Origin: Pseudoroseicyclus tamaricis
GTDB taxonomy: Bacteria; Pseudomonadota; Alphaproteobacteria; Rhodobacterales; Rhodobacteraceae
NCBI RefSeq assembly: GCF_012070395.1
Contig: NZ_JAAFYS010000002.1
Span: forward strand, 372,001 to 436,000
DNA: 64,000 bases
Direction of reading: 5' to 3'
The translations under genes and the position numbers were made by a program. Below, piece by piece: positions 12,380 through 20,691 of this stretch (position 1 is the stretch's first letter; each line of letters starts with the position of its first letter). The notes beneath the pieces are model-generated. The model was not told the DNA's origin and searched no databases. It was given only the letters and a program-made list of their open reading frames with translations.

Positions 12380-13257
12380 GCATGAATATCGACGACCTGC
12401 GCGCCATCGACATCCACACCCATGCCGAGGAGCCCTGCTGCGGCCACCGTGACGACGGCTACGACGAGTTCCAGGCCGGCATGGCCAATTACTTCAAGAA
12501 CCCCGCCGGCAAGGAGGGGATGCTCCCTTCCGTGCAGGACACCGCCGCCTATTACCGCGAGCGCAAGATCGGCGCGGTGATCTTCCCGGTGGATTCCGAG
12601 CGCGAGACGGGCTTTCGCCGCTATTCCAACGAGGAGGTGGCGACGATCGCCGCCGAGAACAGCGACGTGCTGATCCCCTTCGCCTCCATCGACCCGGCCA
12701 AGGGCCGCGCCGGTGCGCGCGAAGCACGGCGGCTGGTGCGCGAGTTCGGTGTGCGGGGCTTCAAGTTCCACCCGACCATGCAGGGCTTCTATCCCAACGA
12801 GCGCTGGTGCTACCCGCTCTACGAGGCCATCGCCGAGGAAGGCGCGATCACGCTCTTCCACACCGGGCAGACGGGCGTGGGCGCGGGGATGCGCGGCGGC
12901 ATGGGGATGAAGCTGAAGTATTCCAACCCGATGTATCTCGACGATGTCGCGGTGGACTTCCCCGACATGCCGATCATCGCGGCCCACCCTTCCTTCCCAT
13001 GGCAGGAAGAGGCGCTGGCCGTCGCGACGCACAAGCCGAACGTCTACATCGACCTCTCCGGCTGGTCGCCGAAATACTTCCCGCCGATCCTCGTGCGGTA
13101 CTGCAACTCCATCCTGCAGGACAAGATGCTCTTCGGCTCCGACTGGCCGGCGATCACGCCGGACCGATGGCTCGCCGATTTCGAGAAGCTGGAGATGAAG
13201 GAAAGCGTGATCCCGAAGATCCTGAAGGAGAACGCGAGACGACTATTGAAGCTTTGA
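12376..13257 (+). CDS. Amidohydrolase, likely 4-hydroxyphenyl-beta-ketoacyl-CoA hydrolase
   Basis: Metal-dependent hydrolase of the amidohydrolase-2 family (COG2159), 293 residues from the ATG at 12376 that overlaps the MarR stop. Metal ligands are visible as IDIHTH (near 11-16), FKFHPT (near 130), IAAHPS (near 200) and FGSDWP (near 256). CouO of Rhodococcus, which splits the aryl beta-ketoacyl-CoA to the hydroxybenzoate and acetyl-CoA, belongs to this family. The presence of ligase, hydratase and SDR next to it supports the same step here. Confidence 0.84.
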   Translation: MSMNIDDLRAIDIHTHAEEPCCGHRDDGYDEFQAGMANYFKNPAGKEGMLPSVQDTAAYYRERKIGAVIFPVDSERETGFRRYSNEEVATIAAENSDVLIPFASIDPAKGRAGAREARRLVREFGVRGFKFHPTMQGFYPNERWCYPLYEAIAEEGAITLFHTGQTGVGAGMRGGMGMKLKYSNPMYLDDVAVDFPDMPIIAAHPSFPWQEEALAVATHKPNVYIDLSGWSPKYFPPILVRYCNSILQDKMLFGSDWPAITPDRWLADFEKLEMKESVIPKILKENARRLLKL

Positions 13258-13278
13258 ACGCAATCCAGGGAGGACCAC

Positions 13279-14370
13279 ATGTTCAAAGAGAAAGTGATCG
13301 GGCTGATGACGGTCGCGGCGATGCTCGGAGGAAGCGCCGCCGTGGCTCAGGAACTGCGGCTGGCTCCGGCCGCGCCGCCAGCCCACCCCGCCTACTACAT
13401 GTACGAGCACTTCGCCGAATTCCTCGCCGAGGAATCAGGTGGAGAGATGACCGGCACCATCCTCGGGCCGGAAGTCGTGGCCCTGCCGCAGGTGAAGGAC
13501 GCGCTGCAATCCGGCCTCGCCAACGTGGCGAACGGGCTGCCGCTCTACTTCGCCGCTGACTTCCCGCAGACGGGCGTCGCCGGTGACCTCGCGCTCCTCG
13601 GCCGCGATCCCCATGCCATGGCCTGGGCGATGACGGAGTTCGGCGTCAACTGCGAGCCCTGCCAGGAGGAGTTCAAGAATTTCGGCTCCGTCTTCCTCGG
13701 CGCCGGCTCGTCCGACGTCTACGTCCTGCTGACGACGACGCCCGTCCGCACGGCGGAAGACCTGCAGGGCCTGCGCCTGCGCTCCGGCGGCGCCCCCTAC
13801 TCGCGCTGGGCAGAGCATTTCGGCGCGACGCCGGTGAACATCGCCGTCGGCGACCAGTTCGAGGCGATGAGCCAGGGCACCATCGACGGCACCATGGCCT
13901 CCATCGTCGACATGCTCTCCTACCGGCTGATCGACGTGGCCGAGTACGTCACCATGATCCCGCTCGGCACCTACCACGTGACGTCCAACTTCACGACGTC
14001 GCTGGACACCTGGGAGGGGATGAGCCTCGAGCAGCGCGAGCAGTTCGTCGCCGCCGCCAACCGCGGTGACCCGCAGCTGACTGACCGCTGGGCCTTCCAG
14101 CTGCCGGCCGAGGCGACCGAGGCCGTCGAGGCGAACGAGAACATCGAGGTGATCCAGCCCGATCAGGCCTTCCTCGATGCCTCCAACGCCTTCGCGGAAG
14201 AGGATATCGCCACCCGCACCGGCGAGAACGAGCTGGCCGCCGACTTCGCGGCGCTCGTCGACAAGTGGACGGCCATCGTCGAGGAGGTCGGCAATGACCC
14301 CGAGGCTCTGGCCGCCCGTGCCCAGGAGGAAATCTGGGCCAACGTCGATCTGTCGACCTACGGCATGTAA
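13279..14370 (+). CDS. dctP: TRAP transporter substrate-binding protein (DctP family)
   Basis: Periplasmic solute receptor of a tripartite ATP-independent transporter. The 363 residues begin with a signal peptide (cleavage expected after SAAVA near 24) and show the DctP-family strand LQGLRLRSGG with the substrate-binding Arg and the VGDQFEAMSQGTIDG segment. The ribosome site GGGAGGACCAC stands before the ATG. It follows the CouO-like hydrolase in the same operon and precedes both permease genes, so uptake of a hydroxycinnamate or related aromatic acid is likely, as with TarP of Rhodopseudomonas. Confidence 0.92.
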   Translation: MFKEKVIGLMTVAAMLGGSAAVAQELRLAPAAPPAHPAYYMYEHFAEFLAEESGGEMTGTILGPEVVALPQVKDALQSGLANVANGLPLYFAADFPQTGVAGDLALLGRDPHAMAWAMTEFGVNCEPCQEEFKNFGSVFLGAGSSDVYVLLTTTPVRTAEDLQGLRLRSGGAPYSRWAEHFGATPVNIAVGDQFEAMSQGTIDGTMASIVDMLSYRLIDVAEYVTMIPLGTYHVTSNFTTSLDTWEGMSLEQREQFVAAANRGDPQLTDRWAFQLPAEATEAVEANENIEVIQPDQAFLDASNAFAEEDIATRTGENELAADFAALVDKWTAIVEEVGNDPEALAARAQEEIWANVDLSTYGM

Positions 14371-14378
14371 AGCGGCTG

Positions 14379-14407
14379 CCCCCGGCCCGCCACGCGCGGG
14401 CCGGGGG
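14379..14407 (+). terminator. Strong GC hairpin between dctP and dctQ
   Basis: CCCCCGGCCCGC (14379-14390) pairs perfectly with 14396-14407 around a 5-nt loop, starting 8 nt after the dctP stop. No T-tract follows. Such a 12-bp stem between a binding-protein gene and its permease genes usually stabilises the upstream mRNA or ends part of the transcripts, giving an excess of binding protein. Confidence 0.7.
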
Positions 14408-14408
14408 C

Positions 14409-14485
14409 CTTCACGGGGCCATGAGCCCAAAAGGGCTCAAGCCTTCACGGGGCCAGGCCGTCAAGGGGCCAGGCCTTCAAGGGGA
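14409..14485 (+). repeat. Degenerate tandem CTTCA/GTCA-(A/C)GGGGCCA repeats
   Basis: Four imperfect units follow one another: CCTTCACGGGGCCA, CCTTCACGGGGCCA, CGTCAAGGGGCCA and CCTTCAAGGGG. The last unit merges with the purine-rich leader of dctQ. The first two units are separated by a short palindrome, GAGCCCAAAAGGGCTC. They lie entirely in the dctP-dctQ spacer. Confidence 0.6.
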
Positions 14486-14495
14486 TAGGGACGAC

Positions 14496-15014
14496 ATGCA
14501 GGCGCTGGCGAAGCTGGCAGGAGGGGTGAGCCGCGCGCTCGCCTACGTGGGCACGGCGGCGGTGGTGGCGATGATGCTGCACATCTGCCTCGACGTGGCC
14601 CTGCGCAATCTCTTCAATATCGCGATGAACACGACGCCGGAGATCGTGGCCCGCTACTACATGACCGGCATCGCCTTCCTGCCGCTGGCCTGGCTGGAGC
14701 TGCGCCGGCAGATGATCTCCGTCGAGCTTCTGGAATTCGCCATGACCGACCGGCTGCGCCGCCAGTCCGACGTCGTGGTCATGATCGTCGCCTCCCTCGT
14801 CTACGTCGCCCTCGCCTGGGGCGCCTGGCCCAAGGCGCTGAAGGAGGCCCGCTCGGGCACCTTCGTGGAGCTGGTGAGCCTGCAGTTCGAGGTCTGGCAC
14901 AGCTACTTCATCCCGGCGGTGGGTTTCTCCCTCGCCGCCGTGGCCTGTCTCTTCACCGCCTGGGGGCTGGTCAGCCCCCGCGCCGCCGATGCGCTGGGGA
15001 TGGCCCGGGAATGA
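14496..15014 (+). CDS. dctQ: TRAP transporter small permease (DctQ family)
   Basis: Four-helix inner-membrane subunit that joins the large permease DctM. The ATG at 14496 is chosen because it follows GGGGATAGGG and gives a standard 172-residue DctQ; an in-frame ATG at 14421 would translate the repeat-rich spacer. Hydrophobic segments lie at about 20-42, 55-70, 90-110 and 140-160. The stop overlaps the dctM start by four bases. Confidence 0.9.
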   Translation: MQALAKLAGGVSRALAYVGTAAVVAMMLHICLDVALRNLFNIAMNTTPEIVARYYMTGIAFLPLAWLELRRQMISVELLEFAMTDRLRRQSDVVVMIVASLVYVALAWGAWPKALKEARSGTFVELVSLQFEVWHSYFIPAVGFSLAAVACLFTAWGLVSPRAADALGMARE

Positions 15015-16312
15015 ACGTCGAGGTCGGCCTCTGGGGCATCGCCATCCTGGCGCTCCTGCTCGTCCTGCGCCTGCCGGTGGCGCTGGCGCTCATCACCGTC
15101 TCCTTCGGGGGCATCTGGTCGCTGATCGGGCTGAACCCCGCCATCGGCATCCTTGCCAACACCCCCTATTCCTTCGTCGCCAGCTGGACGATGTCGGCCG
15201 TGCCGATGTTCCTGCTGATGGGCTTCATCGCCTTCCACACGGGCATGACCGGCGGGCTCTTCGAGGCGGCCAAGGTCGTGCTCTCGCGCCTGCCCGGGGG
15301 GCTCGCCATCTCCTCCATCTTCGCCTGCTCGGGCTTCGCCGCCGTCTCCGGCTCCTCGCTCGCCTGCTCGGCGGCGATGGGGCGCATCGCCATCCCCGAG
15401 ATGGTCAAGGCCGGCTACCGCCCCTCCATCGCGGCGGGATGCATCGCCGCGGGCGGCACCATCGGCGCGCTGATCCCGCCCTCGATCCTGATGATCATCT
15501 ACGGCGTCATCGCCGAGACCTCGATCACGCAGGTTTTCGTCGGCGGCATCTCCATCGGCGTCATCACCGCCATCTCATACTGCCTTGTGGTGCTGGCGAT
15601 CTGCTGGCTGCGGCCCGATGTCATCCCGTCGCGCACCGAGATGTCCGACCATCAGGGTGTCAAGGCGCTCGCCAAGGTCCTGCCCGTGGCACTGCTGGTG
15701 CTTCTGGTCTTCGGCGGCCTCTTCTCGGGCCTCTTCACGGCGACGGAGGCGGGGGCCGTCGGCGCCTTCGGCACCGTCCTGCTCGCCGCCGCGACGGGGA
15801 CGTTGAACCGCACCGCCATCAAGAACTCCCTGCTGGAGACGGTGACGACCACCGGCTCGCTCCTGATCATCGGCATCGGGGCGACGATGTTCACCCGCTT
15901 CCTCGGCATCTCGGGCCTGTCGAACTTCATCGCGCAGGCCGTGGCGGGGGCGGATCTCAGCTACCTCGGCCTGATGCTGATCATCGTCGCCATCTACCTC
16001 GCCCTCGGCACCTTCATGGAGCCCTTCGGCGCCATGCTCGTCACCCTGCCCGTCTTCCTGCCGGTGCTGGAGGCGCAGCAGATCTCGCTCGTCTGGTTCG
16101 GCGTGCTGGTGGTCAAGCTTCTGGAGATCGGGATGATCACGCCGCCGGTGGGGATGAACGTCTTCGTCATCAAGAACGTGGCGGGCAAATACGTGAGCGT
16201 CACGCAGGTCTTCGCGGGTGTCCTGCCCTTCATGCTGGCCGACCTCCTCGTCGTCGCCCTCGCGATCGCCGTCCCCTCCATCGTGCTCTTCCTGCCGGCC
16301 CTGATGAACTGA
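15011..16312 (+). CDS. dctM: TRAP transporter large permease (DctM family)
   Basis: Main channel subunit using the sodium or proton gradient. The 433 residues contain about 12 membrane segments. Family motifs are CSGFAAVSGSSLACSAAMG near 102 and GGTIGALIPPSILMIIYG near 150. ATGA overlap with dctQ shows coupled translation. With dctP and dctQ it completes a transporter placed at the end of the aromatic-acid operon; no terminator is obvious before the repeat region that follows. Confidence 0.95.
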   Translation: MNVEVGLWGIAILALLLVLRLPVALALITVSFGGIWSLIGLNPAIGILANTPYSFVASWTMSAVPMFLLMGFIAFHTGMTGGLFEAAKVVLSRLPGGLAISSIFACSGFAAVSGSSLACSAAMGRIAIPEMVKAGYRPSIAAGCIAAGGTIGALIPPSILMIIYGVIAETSITQVFVGGISIGVITAISYCLVVLAICWLRPDVIPSRTEMSDHQGVKALAKVLPVALLVLLVFGGLFSGLFTATEAGAVGAFGTVLLAAATGTLNRTAIKNSLLETVTTTGSLLIIGIGATMFTRFLGISGLSNFIAQAVAGADLSYLGLMLIIVAIYLALGTFMEPFGAMLVTLPVFLPVLEAQQISLVWFGVLVVKLLEIGMITPPVGMNVFVIKNVAGKYVSVTQVFAGVLPFMLADLLVVALAIAVPSIVLFLPALMN

Positions 16313-16345
16313 GCGGGGCTCCGCCGCCCCTCTCGCACCGCTGGC

Positions 16346-16495
16346 AGGCGCAGGGCGAGCGCCTGCCCGTGGGGTGGCGCTTCGACGGCGCCGCGGTGCG
16401 CTTCATGCCCGCCAAGCCCCTCCCCGCGGCCCGCTGAGCACCAAGCTCCGCCAGAGCGCCAGCCCGCGGGACGGGCAGGCGCTCGCCCTGCGCCT
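16346..16495 (-). repeat. TIR element, copy A (150 bp)
   Basis: A 25-bp segment (16346-16370) is repeated exactly in inverted form at 16471-16495, bounding a 150-bp element that shares its inner sequence with copies near 21241, 23621, 23881 and 35528. Read on the minus strand it contains GGCATGAAGCGC, matching GGCATAAAGCGCG of other copies. The rest of the gap between dctM and alr (16313-16686) holds only the conserved CCGGGCGGGG flank and GC-rich filler with no supported gene. Confidence 0.7.
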
Positions 16496-16686
16496 TTGGC
16501 GCGTACCGGGCGGGGAACAGCTCGACCCGGGCACCGAAAGGGGCGACCCTTAGACGGGGCTTCAGCCCGGCATCCCCGGCGCCCCTCCCAGGGCCGACCC
16601 CGGCGTGCCGGGGACTGCCGGCGGGGGTGCGCCCGCGCCTCCGGGCCGGGCTTGACGGGGCCGCCCCACCTGTCAGAAGGAAGCCC

Positions 16687-17727
16687 ATGAGTACGGGCCT
16701 TCTGACCATCCGCCTCGACGCGATTGCCGATAACTGGCGGGCGCTTGCTTCCATGAGCAAGGGCGAGACGGGCGCTGTGGTCAAGGCCGATGGCTACGGC
16801 CTCGGCGCCAAGCAGGTGGCGCGTGAGCTGGCCCGGGCCGGCGCCCGCTCCTTCTTCGTCGCCGTCGCGGAAGAGGCGGTGCCCTTGCGCGCCATCCTCG
16901 GCGAGGAGGCGACGATCCATGTCTTCTCCGGCCACATGGCCGGCGATACCGAGATGATCCGTGACCTCGGCCTCGTGCCGCTCATCAACTCCATCGACCA
17001 GCTGACGATGCACGTGGAGGCCCTGCCGGGCCACCCCTTCGGCATCCAGCTCGATACCGGCATGAACCGGCTCGGCATGGAGTGGGAGGAATGGTCCGCC
17101 GTGGCCGAGATCGCCCTCGGCGCCGGCGCCTCTTTGCTCATGTCGCACCTCGCCTGTGCCGACGAGCCGGACCACCCGATGAACCCCTACCAGCTCGACC
17201 TCTTCCGCCAGATGACAGACGGCACGAACGTGCGGCGCTCGCTGGCGGCGACGGGCGGCATCCTTCTCGGGCCCGATTACCACTTCGATCTCACCCGCCC
17301 CGGCATCGGCCTCTACGGCGGCCTGCCCTTCGAGGAGGCGCAGCCCGCCGCCCGGCTGGACCTGCCCGTGGTGCAGTGCCGCACCCTCACCGCCGGCGAG
17401 GTCGTGGGCTACGGCAACACCTGGCAGGCGGAGCGGGAGACGCGGCTGGCCACGATCAACTGCGGCTATGCCGACGGCATGCTGCGCAGCGCCTCCGGCG
17501 GCGGCCTGACGCTCTGGTACGACGGCGCGCCCTGCCCCGCCGTCGGCCGCGTCTCGATGGACCTGATCACCGTCGATGTCACAGATCTCGGGCGTGACCC
17601 GGAATACCTGTCGCTGATCTGCCCGGAATCGCGGATCGACGACGTGGCCGACGCCGCCGGCACCATCGGCTACGAGGTGCTGACCTCCCTCGGCTCGCGC
17701 TACCAGCGCCGCTACGCCCGCTCATGA
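16687..17727 (+). CDS. alr: Alanine racemase
   Basis: PLP enzyme making D-alanine for peptidoglycan. The start at 16687 follows AGAAGGAAG and gives 346 residues; the frame is open 60 nt further upstream into repeat flank, which is unlikely to be translated. The PLP lysine is in [11 protein letters not shown] near 37 and the catalytic tyrosine in INCGYADGM near 260. At 346 residues it is slightly short but complete. It is 7 bp from the lipid-ABC permease gene, so it is probably first in that operon. Confidence 0.94.
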   Translation: MSTGLLTIRLDAIADNWRALASMSKGETGAVVKADGYGLGAKQVARELARAGARSFFVAVAEEAVPLRAILGEEATIHVFSGHMAGDTEMIRDLGLVPLINSIDQLTMHVEALPGHPFGIQLDTGMNRLGMEWEEWSAVAEIALGAGASLLMSHLACADEPDHPMNPYQLDLFRQMTDGTNVRRSLAATGGILLGPDYHFDLTRPGIGLYGGLPFEEAQPAARLDLPVVQCRTLTAGEVVGYGNTWQAERETRLATINCGYADGMLRSASGGGLTLWYDGAPCPAVGRVSMDLITVDVTDLGRDPEYLSLICPESRIDDVADAAGTIGYEVLTSLGSRYQRRYARS

Positions 17728-17734
17728 GGCCGGC

Positions 17735-18511
17735 ATGATCCGCGCCCTCGCCGGCCTCGGCGCCAGGGTGCTGGCGCTGCTGGCCGCCATCGGCCAGCTG
17801 ACCATCTTCACCGGCCACGCCCTCGCCGGCCTCGTGCGCCCGCCCTTCCAGATGCGTGCCTTCGCCGCCGCGCTCCTCCAGATCGGCTGGCTCTCGCTGC
17901 CCGTCGTCGGCCTCACGGCGCTCTTCACCGGCGGCGCGCTGGCGCTGCAGATCTACGCCGGCGGCACGCGCTTCTCGGCCGAGCAGTTCGTGCCGCAGAT
18001 CGTCGCCGTCGGCATGGTGCGTGAGCTCGGCCCCGTGCTGGTTGGCCTGATGATCGCCGCCCGCGTCACCTCCTCCATCGCCGCCGAGATCGCGACGATG
18101 AAGGTCACCGAGCAGATCGACGCGCTCGTCACCCTCTCCACCTCGCCCATGGGCTACCTCGTCACCCCCCGCATCCTCGCGGCGACGCTGACGGTGCCGG
18201 GGCTGGTGGCGGTGGGAGACGCCATCGGCATCCTCGGCGGCCAGCTGGTGGCGGTGGAGCGGCTGGGCTTCAACGCCTCGACCTATATCGCCAACACGTG
18301 GAGCTTCCTCGAGACGCTCGACATCGTCTCCTCCCTCACCAAGGGCGCCGCCTTCGGCTTCCTCGCCGCTCTCATGGGCTGCTGGTACGGGATGACCTCC
18401 GCCCGCGGGGCGCAGGGCGTCGGGCGGGCGACGAAGAGCTCGGTGGTCGCCGCCGCCGTCGCCATCCTCGCCGCGAACTTTGCGCTGACAGGGGTGTTCT
18501 TCTCGGGGTAA
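17735..18511 (+). CDS. mlaE: MlaE-type ABC transporter permease
   Basis: Membrane subunit of an Mla-type phospholipid ABC transporter that keeps outer-membrane lipid asymmetry. The 258 residues carry the MlaE pattern: VGMVRELGPVLVGLMIAARV near 90, AEIATMKVTEQIDAL near 112 and a GGQLVAVERLG segment. The matching ATPase is two genes on. No MCE (MlaD) gene is present in the window, so the substrate-binding subunit must be elsewhere or the system is reduced. It lies 7 bp after alr. Confidence 0.88.
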   Translation: MIRALAGLGARVLALLAAIGQLTIFTGHALAGLVRPPFQMRAFAAALLQIGWLSLPVVGLTALFTGGALALQIYAGGTRFSAEQFVPQIVAVGMVRELGPVLVGLMIAARVTSSIAAEIATMKVTEQIDALVTLSTSPMGYLVTPRILAATLTVPGLVAVGDAIGILGGQLVAVERLGFNASTYIANTWSFLETLDIVSSLTKGAAFGFLAALMGCWYGMTSARGAQGVGRATKSSVVAAAVAILAANFALTGVFFSG

Positions 18512-18521
18512 GAGTCGACGC

Positions 18522-19157
18522 ATGGAATACGACATTAAACGAAGAATTGAGGAACTAGTCGGCCTCGACACGCCGGATGTGCAAGATTTGGCTGAGCTTC
18601 ACGGCTTGCTAAGTGCCACAATCTCCGATCGCTCGAGCCTATTGCTTCGGACGTGCTCGGAGGTGTTCGAGGAGATCCCTACCACTGCACCTGAGCGGCG
18701 ATATGCGCTCGCGAGAATCCGCGGCCTGTATCTTGCAAAAGCGGGCATGGACGAAGTGCCAAAACGAGATGTCCGGGTCGATTTCAACACGGAAGAAATT
18801 GCTCTGTTCGAAGTCGACGGTGACCATCACGAGAGAGCGCTTGAGCTCTGCGCCCAGATCAGAGCCATCGTTAACGAGAATCCGCAGTACGACGAGAATA
18901 AGAAAGTAAGGCTCTTGCGGAAGGTCTCTGCCATAGAAACAGAGTTTCTCAGGTCCAAGGGGATACTTCAGGTGGTTTTGGGCGCCGCCTCTGAGATCGG
19001 AGACTCAGTTAATAAATTTGGCAAGGACCTTAAGCCTATTACCGATCGGCTGGTCGAACTGAAAGGGATTGCGAAGTCAGGGACACGAGAAGTCGATCTC
19101 ATTGAGGGCCCAGAAGAGAAGAAGAAGCTTCCTCCTCCTGATGATGAAACCAAATGA
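18522..19157 (+). CDS. Unknown protein (ORFan) inserted between mlaE and mlaF
   Basis: I do not recognise this 211-residue protein. It is hydrophilic and mostly helical, with no signal peptide or membrane helix until a mildly hydrophobic stretch near 148-160 (GILQVVLGAASEIGDSVNKFG), and it ends in a charged PEEKKKLPPPDDETK tail. Base use is clearly AT-richer than both neighbours, with codons such as AAA, TTA, GAA and ATA that they avoid, suggesting acquisition by transfer. Even so, it starts 10 bp after mlaE and its TGA overlaps the mlaF ATG, so it is fitted into the operon. Confidence 0.8.
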   Translation: MEYDIKRRIEELVGLDTPDVQDLAELHGLLSATISDRSSLLLRTCSEVFEEIPTTAPERRYALARIRGLYLAKAGMDEVPKRDVRVDFNTEEIALFEVDGDHHERALELCAQIRAIVNENPQYDENKKVRLLRKVSAIETEFLRSKGILQVVLGAASEIGDSVNKFGKDLKPITDRLVELKGIAKSGTREVDLIEGPEEKKKLPPPDDETK

Positions 19158-19900
19158 TCGCCCTGCAGGACGTCCACAAGAGCTTCGGCCCCAACGCCGT
19201 CCTCCGCGGTGTCTCGCTGGAGGTGCCGAAGGGGCAGTCGCTGGTGGTCATCGGCGGCTCCGGCTCCGGCAAGTCGGTGCTGCTCAAGTGCATCCTCGGG
19301 CTGGAGGCGCCGGACGCGGGCCGCATCCTCTACGAGGGCGCGCCGCTCGATGCGCGGCGGCGCGGCCCCTTCCTTTCCCGCTTCGGGATGCTCTTCCAGG
19401 GCGGCGCGCTCTTCGATTCGCTCCCCGTGTGGGAGAACATCTGCTTCCGCCTGCTGCGCGGCCCCGGCCGCCTCTCCCGCTCTGCTGCCCGCGAGCGGGC
19501 GGTGGACAAGCTGGCCCGCGTCGGCCTCGGCCCCGACGTGGCGGAGCGGCACCCGGCGGAACTCTCGGGCGGCATGCAGAAGCGGGTCGCCCTCGCCCGG
19601 GCCATCGCGGCGGACCCGGAGGTGATCTTCTTCGACGAGCCGACGACGGGGCTCGACCCGATCATGGCGGGGGTGATCAACGATCTCATCCGCGGCATCG
19701 TGACGGACATGGGCGCCACCGCGATCACCATCACGCATGACATGGCCTCCGTCCGCGCCATCGCCGACGAGGTGGCGATGTTGCACGCCGGCAAGATCCG
19801 CTGGCGCGGCCCCGTGGCGGCGATGGATGCGGCGGAGGACCCGTACCTGCGCCAGTTCGTCACCGGCGCCGCGGAGGGGCCGATCGAGACGATCCGATGA
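19154..19900 (+). CDS. mlaF: MlaF-type ABC transporter ATPase
   Basis: ATP-binding subunit pairing with the MlaE-type permease. The 248 residues contain Walker A GGSGSGKS (near 36), signature LSGGMQKR (near 138), Walker B VIFFDEPTTGLDP (near 156) and the switch His in TITHD. The LSGGMQKRVALARA wording is typical of the Mla branch. Its start overlaps the stop of the ORFan and its stop overlaps the next gene by four bases. Confidence 0.92.
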   Translation: MIALQDVHKSFGPNAVLRGVSLEVPKGQSLVVIGGSGSGKSVLLKCILGLEAPDAGRILYEGAPLDARRRGPFLSRFGMLFQGGALFDSLPVWENICFRLLRGPGRLSRSAARERAVDKLARVGLGPDVAERHPAELSGGMQKRVALARAIAADPEVIFFDEPTTGLDPIMAGVINDLIRGIVTDMGATAITITHDMASVRAIADEVAMLHAGKIRWRGPVAAMDAAEDPYLRQFVTGAAEGPIETIR

Positions 19901-20691
19901 GCGACCTGCCCGTCTTCATCCACGTGCCGAAGACGGCGGGCTCGACGCTCAACGCCGCCCTCGTCGCCCATCACGCCTCCGGCCCCTTCGCCCCCGCCTG
20001 GCGGGCGCTGCCGGCGCCGCTGCGCGACAATTCGGTGCTGCTGCGCCGGCTCGGCCCCTCCATGGGCGGCGGGCTGCCCCACGCCGGGCATTACGAGGGC
20101 GAGCCGGAGAAGCTGACCCGCCTCCTGCGAGAGGCCCGCTGGGCCTCCGGCCACATCCAGCGCCGCCGCTTCGCGCCGATGGCGGCGGTGGCGGGGCGGA
20201 GCCCGCGCTGGGTCTCCGTGCTGCGCGACCCGACGGAGCAGGTGGCCTCCCATTACCAGTGGTGGATCGAGATCCACGAGCGGGGCTGGCTGCGCTTTCG
20301 CCGCTACCCGCCCTTCTTCCGCGACCTCTCCCGCCAGATCCGCGCGGCGGACAACAGCGATCCCGAGGCTGTGATCCCCTTCCTCGCCCTGCACCACACG
20401 CTCTTTCTCAACCTCCAGGCCGACTACCTGATGCCCGAAGGCCGCGAGACGCCGGTAGAGGCGATGCCGGAGGCCCTCGCCACCTTCGCCGGCCTCGGCC
20501 TCGGCAGCGACATCGCGCCGGCCTTCCGCGCCATGACCGGGGCGGAGGCGCCGCCCCTGCCCCGCCACAACGCCTCCCGCTCGCGCTTCGACCGCGCTGT
20601 CTTCCGCACCGAGCGGATGCGGGAGTTCCTCGCCGAGCACAACGCGCTGGACGAGCGGCTCTGGGCGCTGGCGCAGGAGCGGCGCGGATGA
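19897..20691 (+). CDS. Sulfotransferase-family protein
   Basis: A 264-residue protein with the N-terminal phosphosulfate-binding type loop FIHVPKTAGSTLNAAL (near 6-21) and a second motif VSVLRDPTEQVASHY (near 106), together diagnostic of the PAPS-dependent sulfotransferase superfamily. It would transfer sulfate to an unknown, perhaps cell-surface, acceptor. ATGA overlaps on both sides tie it to the lipid ABC ATPase and the PqiA-like membrane gene, hinting at envelope modification. Confidence 0.8.
   Translation: MSDLPVFIHVPKTAGSTLNAALVAHHASGPFAPAWRALPAPLRDNSVLLRRLGPSMGGGLPHAGHYEGEPEKLTRLLREARWASGHIQRRRFAPMAAVAGRSPRWVSVLRDPTEQVASHYQWWIEIHERGWLRFRRYPPFFRDLSRQIRAADNSDPEAVIPFLALHHTLFLNLQADYLMPEGRETPVEAMPEALATFAGLGLGSDIAPAFRAMTGAEAPPLPRHNASRSRFDRAVFRTERMREFLAEHNALDERLWALAQERRG

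Noticed and set aside
16496-16686. Upstream extension of alr and small frames in the repeat flank
   Set aside because: Frames are made of repeat sequence, lack ribosome sites, and the alr start at 16687 has one.
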